64,000 bases of DNA from Auriscalpium vulgare (Eukaryota; Basidiomycota; Agaricomycetes; Russulales; Auriscalpiaceae). The stretch's first letter is position 1, and each line of letters begins with the position of its first letter. The notes under the pieces were generated by a model. It had not been told where the DNA came from, did no database searches, and was given only the letters and a program-made list of their open reading frames with translations. Location: positions 186,001 to 250,000 of the forward strand of contig JAHBBC010000028.1 of assembly GCA_019915015.1 (NCBI GenBank), given 5' to 3'. Positions 48,284 to 58,946 of the stretch are shown piece after piece. The position numbers and the translations under genes are program-made.

Positions 48284-50020
48284 GCGCGTTCTTGCCGTTG
48301 GGGTGATGCTCGAGCTGTTGACGTTCCCATAGCATTCCTGCTTTCCCTGCTTTCCCTGCTTTATTGCTGTCGTTCGGCGTCCGTATCGATGCTTGTTTCT
48401 TAATTCGTGATCTAGGTATGTCTAGTGAATATCTGGCATTGTGAAATTTGTACGTGCGCGCATATATGGAGGAAAATACACGCGAAACCCCATCGTAACT
48501 TCCCGCTCCCTGATCAATCTGGGTCTCAACCACGCAATCCGATTTTGTCGCTCAGATCACCCCGGCCTCTCCGCTCTTGTCCTCCTGGAAACTGGGCACA
48601 GGGATTGTGAGGGTCGACCGCCAGGCTGTCAGCGGGTCCATGCTCCTTCCTGCGCAGCGGGCCGCCATCGTGTTGTGCGATAGACTAGAACAACACTAGA
48701 CGACGCCGACCCCGACGTCGAACTGTGCAAGACGCAAGTCGTTCAAAAGGGCGCGACACCGGGCCGATGCGGCAGAGAAGAATGTGCAGATGGGTTTAAT
48801 TTGGCCCAATGCCCGACAGCGAGCGATTCTGGTTCGGAAGAGGACGTCGACGTCAGTCCAAAGCGCACATCCAAAGCGCATGGCAGGACACTGTCGGATT
48901 TGACCTCGGTGAGAAGGTTGTTGCCGACGTCGGGGGCTACTTCCATAGTCTCGAACAGGTCTACTCTACCTCATGGCTATGGACTGGGACTGCAGAGCCA
49001 CACAACGTTCCGCAGGTGCCGGTACAGATAATGTGATGCTGCGTCTCTTTTCTGGGGCGGCCGTTGTCGCAAGTCAGCCAAGGCAGTAGGTGGAGGGAGC
49101 GCAGGATACACTGCACTGTTGAAAATATGTCAGTCTGCTGGCAAAGGCGAACGACTCGGAACGAGGCGGCGACCGGATATTTGCAGATCCCACGTCATCA
49201 GGGCGACCTCCAGTCAACCATCAAGAGACGGCAAAGATCTTGTGGGGCACGGTTGCGGCGCCCAGTAGTAGCCAGTAGTCCCAAGCATGCTTACTTGCTG
49301 GTGTTTGGAAAGGCCAGAGCGAGCCCCTGGCAGTAGTTCCAGCACCAGCCTGAGAATTGAGTGCTGCGCAATGTCGAGAGTGCCGTCAAGGAGCTCGCCC
49401 AGCAACGTAGCTTCATTCCCCCCATGATCTGGAATGAACCCGCAGACGTCGGCAATATGATTTATGTCGCGATAAGGGCACATGCAGCCTCGTGTGCGGG
49501 TTCGCTAACTTCTGTTTTTGTTCGACGCTGCCTCGAGGCTAGCTTGAGGCTCCATCATGTGCTGGGAGTCGCGGGAGAGTTGACCAAGTCGCCGCAAGTC
49601 GAAGCCCGGAACAAGGTCAGGTCCTGATCACAGGCAGAGAATCGTGTGCGCGATCGAGAATGTCGTCGGCGTGAAGACTAGGCGTAGAGTGACCAACCAT
49701 CCCGGTGCCGCCACTGGTACAAAGGGAAGACGTTGGAGGCGCGGTATGTAACACAAAGTTGTCTTTGAACATGTTATCGGCGACACGTCGAACGGCGTTG
49801 GCGGCGACATCGTCAGTGCTGGTGGGATCGATAAGGTGGCGGCACAGCCCATGATGTTGTGACTAAAATTTGTGATATAGATAGTGAAAAGAAAGAAGGT
49901 TCAGAGGGGGTTTGCCGTTGGCGGCACGGCTGTATATTAAGGCCACGCGCCGTCCGCGCGCCACGCTCTTCTTCCCTGCCCTCCTCGCAGACGGCGAGCT
50001 CAGCGACGACGACAGCAAAC
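48284..50020. other. R1 3' flank, then intergenic DNA
   Basis: 48284-48620 matches the flank of the 62-kb copy, including a coding-like segment (AIRF-RSD--G-SALVLLE). From 48700 to 49930 nothing is supported on either strand. Confidence 0.45.
49933..49940 (+). promoter_or_regulatory. TATA box of the ABC transporter gene
   Basis: TATATTAA, 81 bp before ATG 50021, in an otherwise GC-rich leader. Confidence 0.45.
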
Positions 50021-53000
50021 ATGACGGCGACGGCAGCGGCGCTGCAGACAGTCCTTTATGTCCTCCGGGTTGTGTCCCCGGCTCTTGTTCTGCTCTCAAC
50101 CCTTTCCCTCCTCCCCACTCGCCCAACAACCCCCGAACCGTCCCCCATTGTTTCTGTCGTCGTCGCCACTCGCACGCCCCGTCGTGCAGTCATTCTGTCT
50201 CTTCTTTCTCTTATCTCTGTTACCTACCTCCTTGATGGGCTCACTTTTGTTGTCTATGCGGTCCTCAACAAGCATTGGCCGCAAGACTCCGGCCTCGAGA
50301 TCAACGCTCTCGTCGGGTTGGTTGCGTTTTCTGGCCTTGCTGCTCTCGGAACGTGGAAGGACGTTCAAGGTGTTGATGTTTGGTCGCTGAGGCGGGTGCG
50401 CGTGTCTCTCCCATTCACGCTCGTGTTGGATATCGCGCTTGTCGTGATTTATGGCGTATCCCTGCCGAAAAATTGTGAGTCGTCGTGACATCCCCGTCGC
50501 CCTTTGCTGACCGCCAATGCGCAGCCGAATGGCCACTACACGTCACCATTGTGAATATTCTCCACTTTGTGTTCCCGATCGTGCGCGTGCTCGCCCTGGT
50601 GCCGCTTTTCTTCGCTCTCAGCTCCCCACGCGTCACGTACACGTCCATCGAGGCCGAGGAGGCCACCGACACATCACTCCTTCTGCCTCCCGAGGCTGGT
50701 ACAGGGTCCTCTGCCGGCCTGTCGACCGGTGCCAAGTACGGCACGTTCCGCAGTGCTGTGTCCGCGCCTACGACCTCGTCAGGCCCGACTACGCGCGCGC
50801 ATACACCGGACCCGACGCGGACTGGAAAAGCCGAGTCAAAGGAGAAGGAGATTAGCCTGGATCCGTCGTGGGCGGAAATCTGGGCCCGCCTTCGCCGCAT
50901 TGGCCCCTACCTTTGGCCGTCTACGAGCCGTCCCCTCCAGCTCATCGCAGTACGCATTTGATTTACATCTTCGATTGCGCGACTCAGTGTCTTGGTAGGC
51001 GCTCTGCGTTCTGGTCCTCGTTATCGGTCGTTTCGTGACTTTCGCCGTGCCATGGGTGCTTGGGGAGTTGATCTCCGTGTTCGAAAATGATAGCTCGCGC
51101 TCGCCGTGGGCTTTACTTCTAGCATATGTCGGACTGCGGTTCTTGCAAAGCGGCGGCGGTCTTGACGCCGTCCGTGATGTACGTTTCACTCTCCTTGGCC
51201 ACTCGTGTGATCTCTAATCGCCTGACGTTTGCAGGCTCTATGGGCGCCTGTCATGCAATACTCCGACCGAGGTTAGTGTTCGCGTTTCAATGGTCATTCA
51301 TTTCTCATCGTTATGTCTAGAAATGTCTCAGCTGTCATTTCAACATTTGCTCAACCTTTCTTTCGCATGGCACACGCGCCGCAAGACGGGTGAAGTACTC
51401 CGCATCCTGGATCGTGGAGCGGCGATCAACCACACATTCGAACTCCTTCTATTCAACGTCATTCCAACTTTCATCGACGTCTTTGTGGCCCTCGTCGTGT
51501 TCACCTACAGGCTAGACTGGACATTGGCCCTCGTCATCTTTTTGGTAATGGTTACGTATGGTGAGCACATTTTGCCTGGTACAAGTGCCAGAAGGAGTAA
51601 CTTGTTATCAGTTGCCGCTAGTGTCATTCTCACTCGCTGGCGCACGAAGTTGCGCCGACGGATGAACGAGCGCGATGTGGTCAGTGTATGTCACTTTGTT
51701 CGCTTCGCGCATTCTGACGACCATCAGGTCACGCGAGGCATTCACACCGACTGCTTGTTGAACTACGAGACCGTGAAGTACTTCAACGGCGAGGTGCACG
51801 AGAGCGCTCGGTACGCCGATGCCATCCACCAATACCAGCTGGTCGAGTACAAAGTCATCAGTGCGTGGTCAGTATGGTCCATTGTCAAGTCTGTGCTGAC
51901 GGATGTGACAGTATCAATGAATCTCCTCAATCTCATCCAGAATTTCATCATCGTGAGTCATGGTCGCAGCTGACGCGGACACAGGGCTTACTGGGGACAC
52001 AGACCGTCGGACTTCTTGTTGGGTCTCTGATTGTGGCGCAACGTGTTGTAAGAGGCCAATTGACCCCCAGTGACTTCGTGTTCTTCATCACGTATCTGGC
52101 GCAAGTAAGGACGTCGTTCGCGGTGTCGTGAGGCCGTACTAACATGTCTGCAGCTTTACGGACCTCTGAACAACCTCGGATACATCTACCGATCCGTCAA
52201 CCAGTCTCTCGTGGACACAGAGAAGCTGCTGCAGCTTCTCAATGAGCCGACTGAGGTGAACGATAAACCGAATGCCCCCGACCTTATTGTCTCCAACGGC
52301 GAGATTGAGTTCGGTAAGTGTACTTATCCTTTCTGTCGTCAGCGTGCTGACTCCGTGCGACAGAGAACGTCTCATTCACCTATGACGGACGGCAAGCGGC
52401 CCTGAAGGGCGTCTCCTTCAAGGTGCCTAAGGGCGGCGCTGTAGCGCTTGTCGGAGAGTCTGGCGCCGGCAAGTCCACGATCCTACGCTTGCTGTATCGC
52501 TTCTACGACTTGAAGGATGGCGAGGGCCGAATCACCGTCGACGGACAGGACATTCGCGACGTGACGCAGGAGAGTCTCCGCAAGGCAATTGGCGTGGTCC
52601 CGCAAGATTCCGTGCTCTTCAACGCGAGCATCGCGTACAACATCGGATACGGCAAGTTCGGTGCGACCCAAGAGGAGCTCGAAGAGGCTGCCAAGGCTGC
52701 ACAAATGCACGATAGGATTTTGACTTTCCCGGATGGATACGATACCAAGGTTGGAGAGCGCGGCATCAGACTTAGTGGCGGCGAGAAGCAACGCGTGGCC
52801 ATCGCGCGAACTTTGTTGAAGAACCCTCCAATACTGCTTCTGGATGAGGCCACGAGGTACGTGCCGTACACGCTTCCCCAGGTCCCCGCGTACCAACTCG
52901 TCTCTCCAGCGCTCTAGACACTTCTACAGAGAGGGACATCCAGAAGGCCCTGCAGAATTTGGTGCAAGGGCGCTCTTCGCTATCTATTGCGCACCGTTTG

Positions 53001-54030
53001 TCTGTACGTCTTCGCTCTTACGTCTGGCCCGCCGATGTTGACTTAGCGCTATGTGCCGCGCCCAGACTATCTCGAGCGCTGATTTGTGAGCTTCCATCTG
53101 CTTTCGAGGGCGCAAATGGAGTGTATTGATATGTTTCCCAGGATCCTCGTCTTGAAAAATGGCCACATCATCGAACAGGGTTCTCACAAGCAGCTGCTCG
53201 AGCTGAATGGTTCGTTTGCGACCATGTGGGCGGATCAGATCACGGCGTCCGAGGACCCTGTGGACATCCCCACCAAAGAGGTCGTTGAGGGGTACGATGT
53301 CGAGCAAGACCCGGCTCCGGTGGACAGCGCGCTTGTTGCTGACGACGCACCGGAGGCAGCCGGCCTTGAGGTTCCGCAGGAAACGGCAGAACCGCTCGTG
53401 GAATCACCGGCCCATATTCCCGCTGAAATCGCGCCCGTAGAGGAGAGCACGCATGACACGGTCGAGCCAGCTGTGGAAGAAGAGGTCACCTCCCCGCCTC
53501 CGGACGTCGTCGCCCCCGTGGCGTTCCCATCATCTGACCCGGAGCCCGAGCCCGCTGCTAACGCAGCTGGGACAGAATCTCCCGCACCCCTTGCGTTCCC
53601 TACGTCCGATGACGCCGCCTCCCAGCGGGAGGCGCCATCATCGCCCCCGCTTGCGCAGAGCCCTGGGATCACGTTTGCGCCCGGTGTTGCGACGCCTCCA
53701 CGCACTGGGACGCCTGACCCTGAGTCCGAACCCAAACGGAAGCGCATTTCCTCGCAGAACTTCCAGAGGCTGGCACGGCGTATCTCTGTGACCACTCGGC
53801 GCGCAGGCTCCGCGACTTCGATTCCTATCTTGGGCAACCTTCGGCGCGACTCGTCGGCGACACAGGCGGCGCCGGTGGCGCAGTCGTCGACCGACGACGG
53901 AGCGTCGCAGACGGCGGGCAAGACATCGATGGAGTCGCCTGCGCCGAGCATCCAGAGCGATACGACGAAGGACAAGGACACGAAGAAAAAGGAGAAGAAG
54001 GAGAAGAAGAGGAGGACCTTCATGCAGTGA
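50021..54030 (+). CDS. Half-size ABC transporter, ATM1/HMT1 (ABCB6-like) type
   Basis: Thirteen exons (50021-50474, 50525-50949, 50999-51178, 51235-51271, 51321-51560, 51612-51679, 51728-51952, 51985-52104, 52154-52313, 52364-52856, 52910-53003, 53066-53085, 53142-54030) give 1134 aa. An N-terminal group of hydrophobic helices (TMD0-like) precedes the ABC membrane domain with the subfamily's NYETVKYFN motif. The single NBD has Walker [10 protein letters not shown] (667-675), signature LSGGEKQ (773-779), Walker B with Asp797-Glu798 and H-loop His829. This layout fits vacuolar or mitochondrial exporters of glutathione, phytochelatin or heme-type substrates. A 250-residue acidic, Pro-rich tail ending in a Lys cluster is extra. 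One intron is only 32 nt. Confidence 0.9.
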
Positions 54031-54271
54031 AGGCACGACGCTCTAATCTCATCCCTGCCTATTTCCACCCATGATTTCCATACGACCTTGATTCACGACT
54101 TCTTGGATTATGACGCCTGTTTGCGCATTATTAATGAACTGGATACCATCTTGCATAGCTCGTTTGTAGTATTGTTTCTCTTTCTCCTCGGGTCTAGAGC
54201 GCGAAGCGGCTGTGGTTCTTGGATATTAGAGTTGCCTGAGTTTGAACCGGAGATTGAAACGGGCGGCAAGG

Positions 54272-54279
54272 TATATAAA
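54272..54279 (+). promoter_or_regulatory. TATA box of the RRM gene
   Basis: Consensus TATATAAA 119 bp upstream of ATG 54398, preceding a C/T-rich leader typical of strongly expressed fungal genes. Confidence 0.6.
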
Positions 54280-54397
54280 GCCGGGCCTGAGTCTGCTCGC
54301 CCCTGAAGGTCTGCAACAAGACCCCCTCACCTCGGCCCGCCCCGTCCCTTGTCCAGTTTCCGGTCTCGGTTTCGGTTCTCGTGTCTCATTTTGTATC

Positions 54398-55230
54398 ATG
54401 TCTACGAAGATTTATGTTGGGTCAGTCTCGCGTGTTTCGCTCGTGTTCCGGCGCGCTTCCCGCGGCGCGTTGACTGATAGCCACCCTTGTACGCTAGCAA
54501 TTTGAGTTGGAATACCAACGATGATACTCTGCGCGATGTCAGTTTGACTTGATACACTATTGTCTGACGCGTCTCCTGATTCCGTGTACCAGGCGTTCTC
54601 CCAGTTTGGTCAGGTCGTTGATGTGCGCTCTCGTTCCTGCCGTGGCGACGCGACGCGCGCCTGAGACGCGTCCATATGCTCATTGTGCTGTCAGTCTATT
54701 GTGATGCGCGACCGCGGGACCGGTCGTTCGCGTGGTTTCGGCTTTGTCACGTACGGCACCGAGATGGAGGCCAAGGGAGCCATCAACAGCATGAACGAGA
54801 CAGAGCTCGACGGCCGCCGCATCAAGGTCAACCTCGCCAACGCCAGGACCGGTGGCGGCGGCGGCGGCGGCGGTGGTGCGTCCTCCTACCGCGCGCTCGA
54901 CTTCGCGGTGTGCTGACGCGCAGTGTGTTTAGGCGGCTACGGCGGCGCAGCCTACCCGGGCGCCCAGGCCGGCTACGGTGGCCAGGCGGGATACGGCGCC
55001 CAAGGTGGGTATGGTGGCCAGCCTGCGTACGGTGGTCAGCCCGCGTACGGCGGTGGCCAGCCGGCCTATGGCGGTGCTCAGGGCGGCTATGGCGGCCAAC
55101 CCAGCTATGGTGGCCAGGGTGGTTATGGCGGTGGCCAAGGTACGTTCTGTCGGCGGGGGGCCTATATTAACCCGCTAACGCGTGCGCAGGCTACCAGCAG
55201 CAACAAGGGGGCTTCGGCGGCGGCTACTGA
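54398..55230 (+). CDS. Glycine-rich RNA-binding protein (single RRM plus GGYGG repeats)
   Basis: Six exons (54398-54420, 54498-54537, 54593-54622, 54695-54875, 54933-55139, 55190-55230) give 173 aa. One RRM fills residues 3-80: RNP2 KIYVGNLSW and RNP1 RGFGFVTY (44-51), with typical NSMNETELDGRRIKV. A Gly hinge follows, then a low-complexity tail of GGYGGQPAYGG-type repeats and a final GYQQQQGGFGGGY. The class matches plant GRP7 and animal CIRBP/RBM3: RNA chaperones, often cold- or stress-induced. The Tyr/Gly-rich tail could support phase separation (inference). No RGG boxes, so it is not an obvious PRMT1 substrate. A consensus TATA box and short coding exons separated by 50-77-nt introns accompany it. 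Confidence 0.92.
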
Positions 55231-55851
55231 TCGTGCTTTCATCACGCTTGGTATGTTTTCTCGGCTCGACCGACGCCTTGAACCACCCACTGACGCGTGT
55301 TCAGCCTATCACTGCCAGGAGCTTGCTTTCATCACGTCTCGCGCTCTGTTTCCCCTCATGCTTATTTCTTTTATTTCCCGTTCTCCCGCGCGTGTGCGCT
55401 CTGTGTTTTTATCTTGACCTATCTTGACCGCTCTGTTTCTCTTTGACCCGCTCATCCACATGTCCCCGCATCCCTGTCCTGTTACATCAGCACCGGTCGT
55501 TTTCGTTCCCTGGCTCGTGTCCGTCAGTCTCGGTTATATCCACAATCCGGCTTGTACTACTACGATCCCCGCGTCTCTTGCTACTCCAATCCGTCTGCGT
55601 GGGTGGGTGTGTCATTACTGTTGTTTTTGTATCCCAAAATGCTCTTGCTCTGTGGTTTTATAATCTGATCATCTAAAGTGGAGTTGGTGATGGAGCAGTT
55701 ATCGCCTGATGACCAAATTGATTTCCGCCGCAAAGACACAGTGCAAGTCTTCCCGGCGAAGAGTCCGCATTCACGGGCCGGTTAACCGGGAAGTCGGTTA
55801 GTTTTCGCTTTGAATCTGTCAAGTATTGCCACCATCCATCGCCCCTCGAAC
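55231..55851. other. 3' region of the RRM gene and promoter of the HAD gene
   Basis: Pyrimidine-rich, with an intron-like stretch directly after the stop (GTATGT at 55250 to TTCAG near 55305) that may be a 3' UTR intron. No gene seen. Confidence 0.4.
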
Positions 55852-56828
55852 ATGATGGTAAACCACCCCAGAGTCGAGTATATACTCTTTGACATGGATG
55901 GTGAGCTATGGAAAGTTCAGGAATGCCGATGGCCAGGCTGGTTGAGCTTCTGTCTCAACAGGCCTGATGATCGATTCGGAGCGAGTCTACACGGAAGTCA
56001 CCAGTGAGAGCACCCGCATCTCTCGCACACGGAAATGCGTTGAACGAAGCCGACAGATGACATCCTTGCGCCGTACGGTGCGAAGATGACATGGGACATC
56101 AAGGCTGGGCTCATGGGCAAACGCACGTACGTCCGCCCACCGCGCGCGCATCAAGACTAACACACCACCCTCCAGCCCAGGAAGCCGCCGCCATGCACCT
56201 GCTCTCCTTCTTCCCCGGCATCCCGCTCACCGTGGGTGATTACCTCGCGCGGCGCCAGGTCATGCAGGACCTCCGCTGGCCGCACGTCGCGCTCCTGCCG
56301 GGCGTGCGCCGGCTGGTGCTGCACCTGCAGGCGCACGGCGTGCCCATGGCCATCGCGACGGGCTCTGTGCGCAGGAACTACGAGCTGAAGACGGCGCATC
56401 TGCAGGACATATTCGGCGTGTTCGGGGACAATGTGCTGTGCGCGGACGACGCGTGGGCGGCAGGCGGGGCGCGCGGTAAGCCGTTCCCAGATGTGTTCCT
56501 CGCCGCGGCGAGGAAGCTGGGGCGCGTGGTGGGGGAGGGCGAGGGGGAGATTGGGGTGCTGTCCGATGAGGTACGTGCGGAGAGGGCGCACGGCTTGGTC
56601 TTCGAGGACGCGATTCCCGGAGTGCAAGCTGCCAAGCGGGCCGGAATGAACGGTGCGTTCCGTTATCGTTGTCTGCGCACTCACTTACCTGGAGTAGTCG
56701 TTTGGGTGCCGGATGCGAACTTGTTAGAGCTGGACTCCCCGCCGAACGCAGATCAGGTGCTTCACTCGCTCGAGGAATTCGTACCAGAGGAATGGGGCTT
56801 GCCTCCATTCCCCACGGCGACCCATTAG
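55852..56828 (+). CDS. HAD-superfamily phosphatase, HDHD1/pseudouridine-5'-phosphatase-like
   Basis: Exons 55852-55900, 55962-56003, 56057-56130, 56181-56652 and 56695-56828 give 256 aa. HAD motif I YILFDMDGLMIDSE supplies nucleophile Asp14 and acid/base Asp16. A helical cap follows (MTWDIKAGLMGK). Motif II is the AIATGS segment, motif III the Lys in GKPFPDVF, and motif IV FEDAIPGVQAAKRAG. Relatives dephosphorylate small sugar or nucleoside monophosphates such as pseudouridine-5'-phosphate, glycerol phosphate or 2-deoxyglucose-6-phosphate; the substrate cannot be told from sequence. The third junction (GTCCGC donor at 56131) was chosen because it keeps the family's spacing between GLMGK and the EAA helix. 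The last intron is 42 nt. Confidence 0.87.
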
Positions 56829-57406
56829 GGAAGTAATAAGGGCAGACGCAATCATCATCGCACTAGGAGCACATCAATCCGTTTGCAAATGCCATCATGT
56901 AGAGTTCATTCGCGTGGGACGAGGAGCTAGACCGTTCGAAGATGGCCGTACAGAAAGAAATAGCCCGACTCGGACGTCGACCATATATGCCAATATCATT
57001 CTAAAATATAACAAGGTTTGGAGGCCGCACGTGCAGACTCGGACGCCACCCTCGTTGGCACGTTGCAGAGCCTCGTTGAATCCTGCTGTCGTTTTTTACG
57101 CTCGTGCTGGGGCAGCAATTGGGGTGGCAGAGTGTGAGCTCGCTTGTGTTTCGCATCCATCAGGACCACAGAACGTGCGGAGGTAGTAAAGGGTAGTAAC
57201 AGCGCCGGCGATGGCATGGCCGTCAATGTGATTACATAAGCGCTCTGTACTGCCTCCGCACTATATTATTTTCCTCCGTCTCCACACCCAGCCGCGCGCC
57301 GCCTCCGTTCCCCTTCCCTCTCTCTTTTAAACCCCCTCCCTCCCCCTCCTTTCGCTCTCGCACGACACCCCCGTACACTCATTTCCGACTCCTCCACTCA
57401 CTCACC
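56829..57406. other. Intergenic, promoter of the secreted DPBB gene
   Basis: A C/T-rich leader with TTTTAAAC near 57325 precedes the next ATG. No other gene recognised. Confidence 0.45.
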
Positions 57407-58586
57407 ATGAAGTTCTCTCTGTCCTCCTTCTCCTCCGCCTGTGTCGTTGCCTCCCTCTTACTCTCCGTCTCCGCGTCCCCCAACCCACACGCACATGCGC
57501 GACATGCTGCACACGCCAAGCGCGTGAGTGTCCGCAAGGTCGCCGACGAGCCGTCGGTGAACAGCACCCTGCTCGTCGAGTCGCCGACGCGCCGTCGCCG
57601 CGGGAACTCCAAGCGGTGTGTGCGCAAGACCAAGGGCCTCTCGTCCTCGGCCCCACAGTCCACCTCGCCATCCACTTTAGCTGCCAAGGGCACACCCGCT
57701 GCATCCTCCTCCCCTGCCCCGCACTCGTCCTCGACGCCCACCAAGTCGACCACGCCGACGCTCGGGGGCGGTGCCGCCCAGAACGCAGGCGGTGCCGGCG
57801 CCGGCAAGCCCGCGTTCTGGCCCACCAAGACGCAGGCGGCCGCGACGTACAGCGCGACCGCCGCCTCCGCCGCCGACCCGATGTTGCTGAGCGTGTCCGA
57901 CGCTCTCAATAACAAGGGCAACGCGCTCTTCACCGAGGAGCACACTGGCGACCTCACGTTCTACGGGCAGGGCCTCGGTGCCTGCGGAGACGTGCGTACC
58001 TTCTGCCAACCTGTGCTTGGATGCTGCCGCTGACATGTTCCCGTAGACTTATGACGACAGCACGTACACCGCTGCCCTGTCTCACTTCACCTACGACGCC
58101 TGGCCCGGTGCTACCGAAGAGACTAACCGTATGCACAACCTCTTTTTCCTCCTCGCGGACGTTCCTCACATCTATCTTTGATTGGCAGGCAATGCCATCT
58201 GTGGACCGTTCACTCCTGGCCGTCTCGTCATCAACAACCTAGGCACGTTCGACCAGAAGGTCTCTAGCGCCGCCGGTGCGATCACCATCGGCGGCGATGG
58301 GTTGCCCAACTGCAGCGGAACCGATCCCAACGTCCGCTGCCACATCCCGCTGACCGTCACCATCACGAACCCCGAGAACGGCAAGTCCGTCGTGGCCAAG
58401 ATCGTCGAGTGAGTGCTGGCTGTTGCGCGAGCCCCTCCGTGCATTGCTGATCCAGACGTGTGTAGTCGGTGCGCGGGGTGCAAAGGTCAAAGCGACATCG
58501 ATGTCACTCCGACGGTCTTCCAGGCTATCGCTGACCCCGCGCGTGGGCGTATATCGGGCATCAAGTGGAAGTTCAATGACTTCTGA
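57407..58586 (+). CDS. Secreted protein with RlpA/barwin-like double-psi beta-barrel domain
   Basis: Exons 57407-57991, 58047-58128, 58189-58408 and 58466-58586 give 335 aa. A signal peptide (residues 1 to about 23, ending SVSASP) is followed by a basic region with a possible dibasic processing site (RRRRGNSKR), a Ser/Thr/Pro-rich, probably O-glycosylated linker, and a C-terminal DPBB domain from about residue 185. That domain shows GDLTFYGQGLGACGD, NAICGPFTPGRLV, VVAKIVDRCAGCKG and DIDVTPTVFQAIAD, with paired cysteines. Related fungal proteins (expansin-like, barwin-like, plant kiwellin-like) bind or loosen cell walls and are often upregulated in host or wood contact. No catalytic function can be assigned. 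A CT-rich, TATA-like promoter precedes it. Confidence 0.88.
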
Positions 58587-58946
58587 TCTGCCCCCTCTCC
58601 AATCTTTCTGTCATCAGCTATCGTTCCGTCTAGCGAACCCGGCCGTTCGTTCGTCTTTGCCTGCCGAAGCCCAGTCTTTTGGTAGTTTACTCATATGTAT
58701 AAGACCTGGTCTCCCTTGCAAGCAGGGAGTTGACGTCTTGTGTGGCTACTCTTGCAACGATGCCCAGTCCATCGTTGTCTATCCCTATAGCATAGCTGTG
58801 CTGCTGTATCGTCTCAAAGGAAATGGAATCAATTATCATTTACACATGCGGTGTCACGGTCACACTGAGTCACGCTACGACTCCTCAGGCCTCACTCAGG
58901 CTCCTCTCTCGTCATCTCGCTCCATCGTCTCGATTCACATCCTCAA

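Larger units (their letters stand above)
46850..48630. repeat. Left arm of a long inverted duplication (R2-R1 unit)
   Basis: Carries R2 (minus) and R1 (plus) plus about 350 bp of downstream flank. The same order in reverse orientation occupies about 61700-64000. The right arm has about 500 bp more between the R2 and R1 parts and runs off the window. Confidence 0.75.

Noticed and set aside
46850..48630. R1/R2 units as a DNA transposon or LTR element
   Set aside because: No transposase, reverse transcriptase, terminal inverted repeats of the element's own or target-site duplications were seen; segmental duplication explains it better, though flanks beyond the window could change this.
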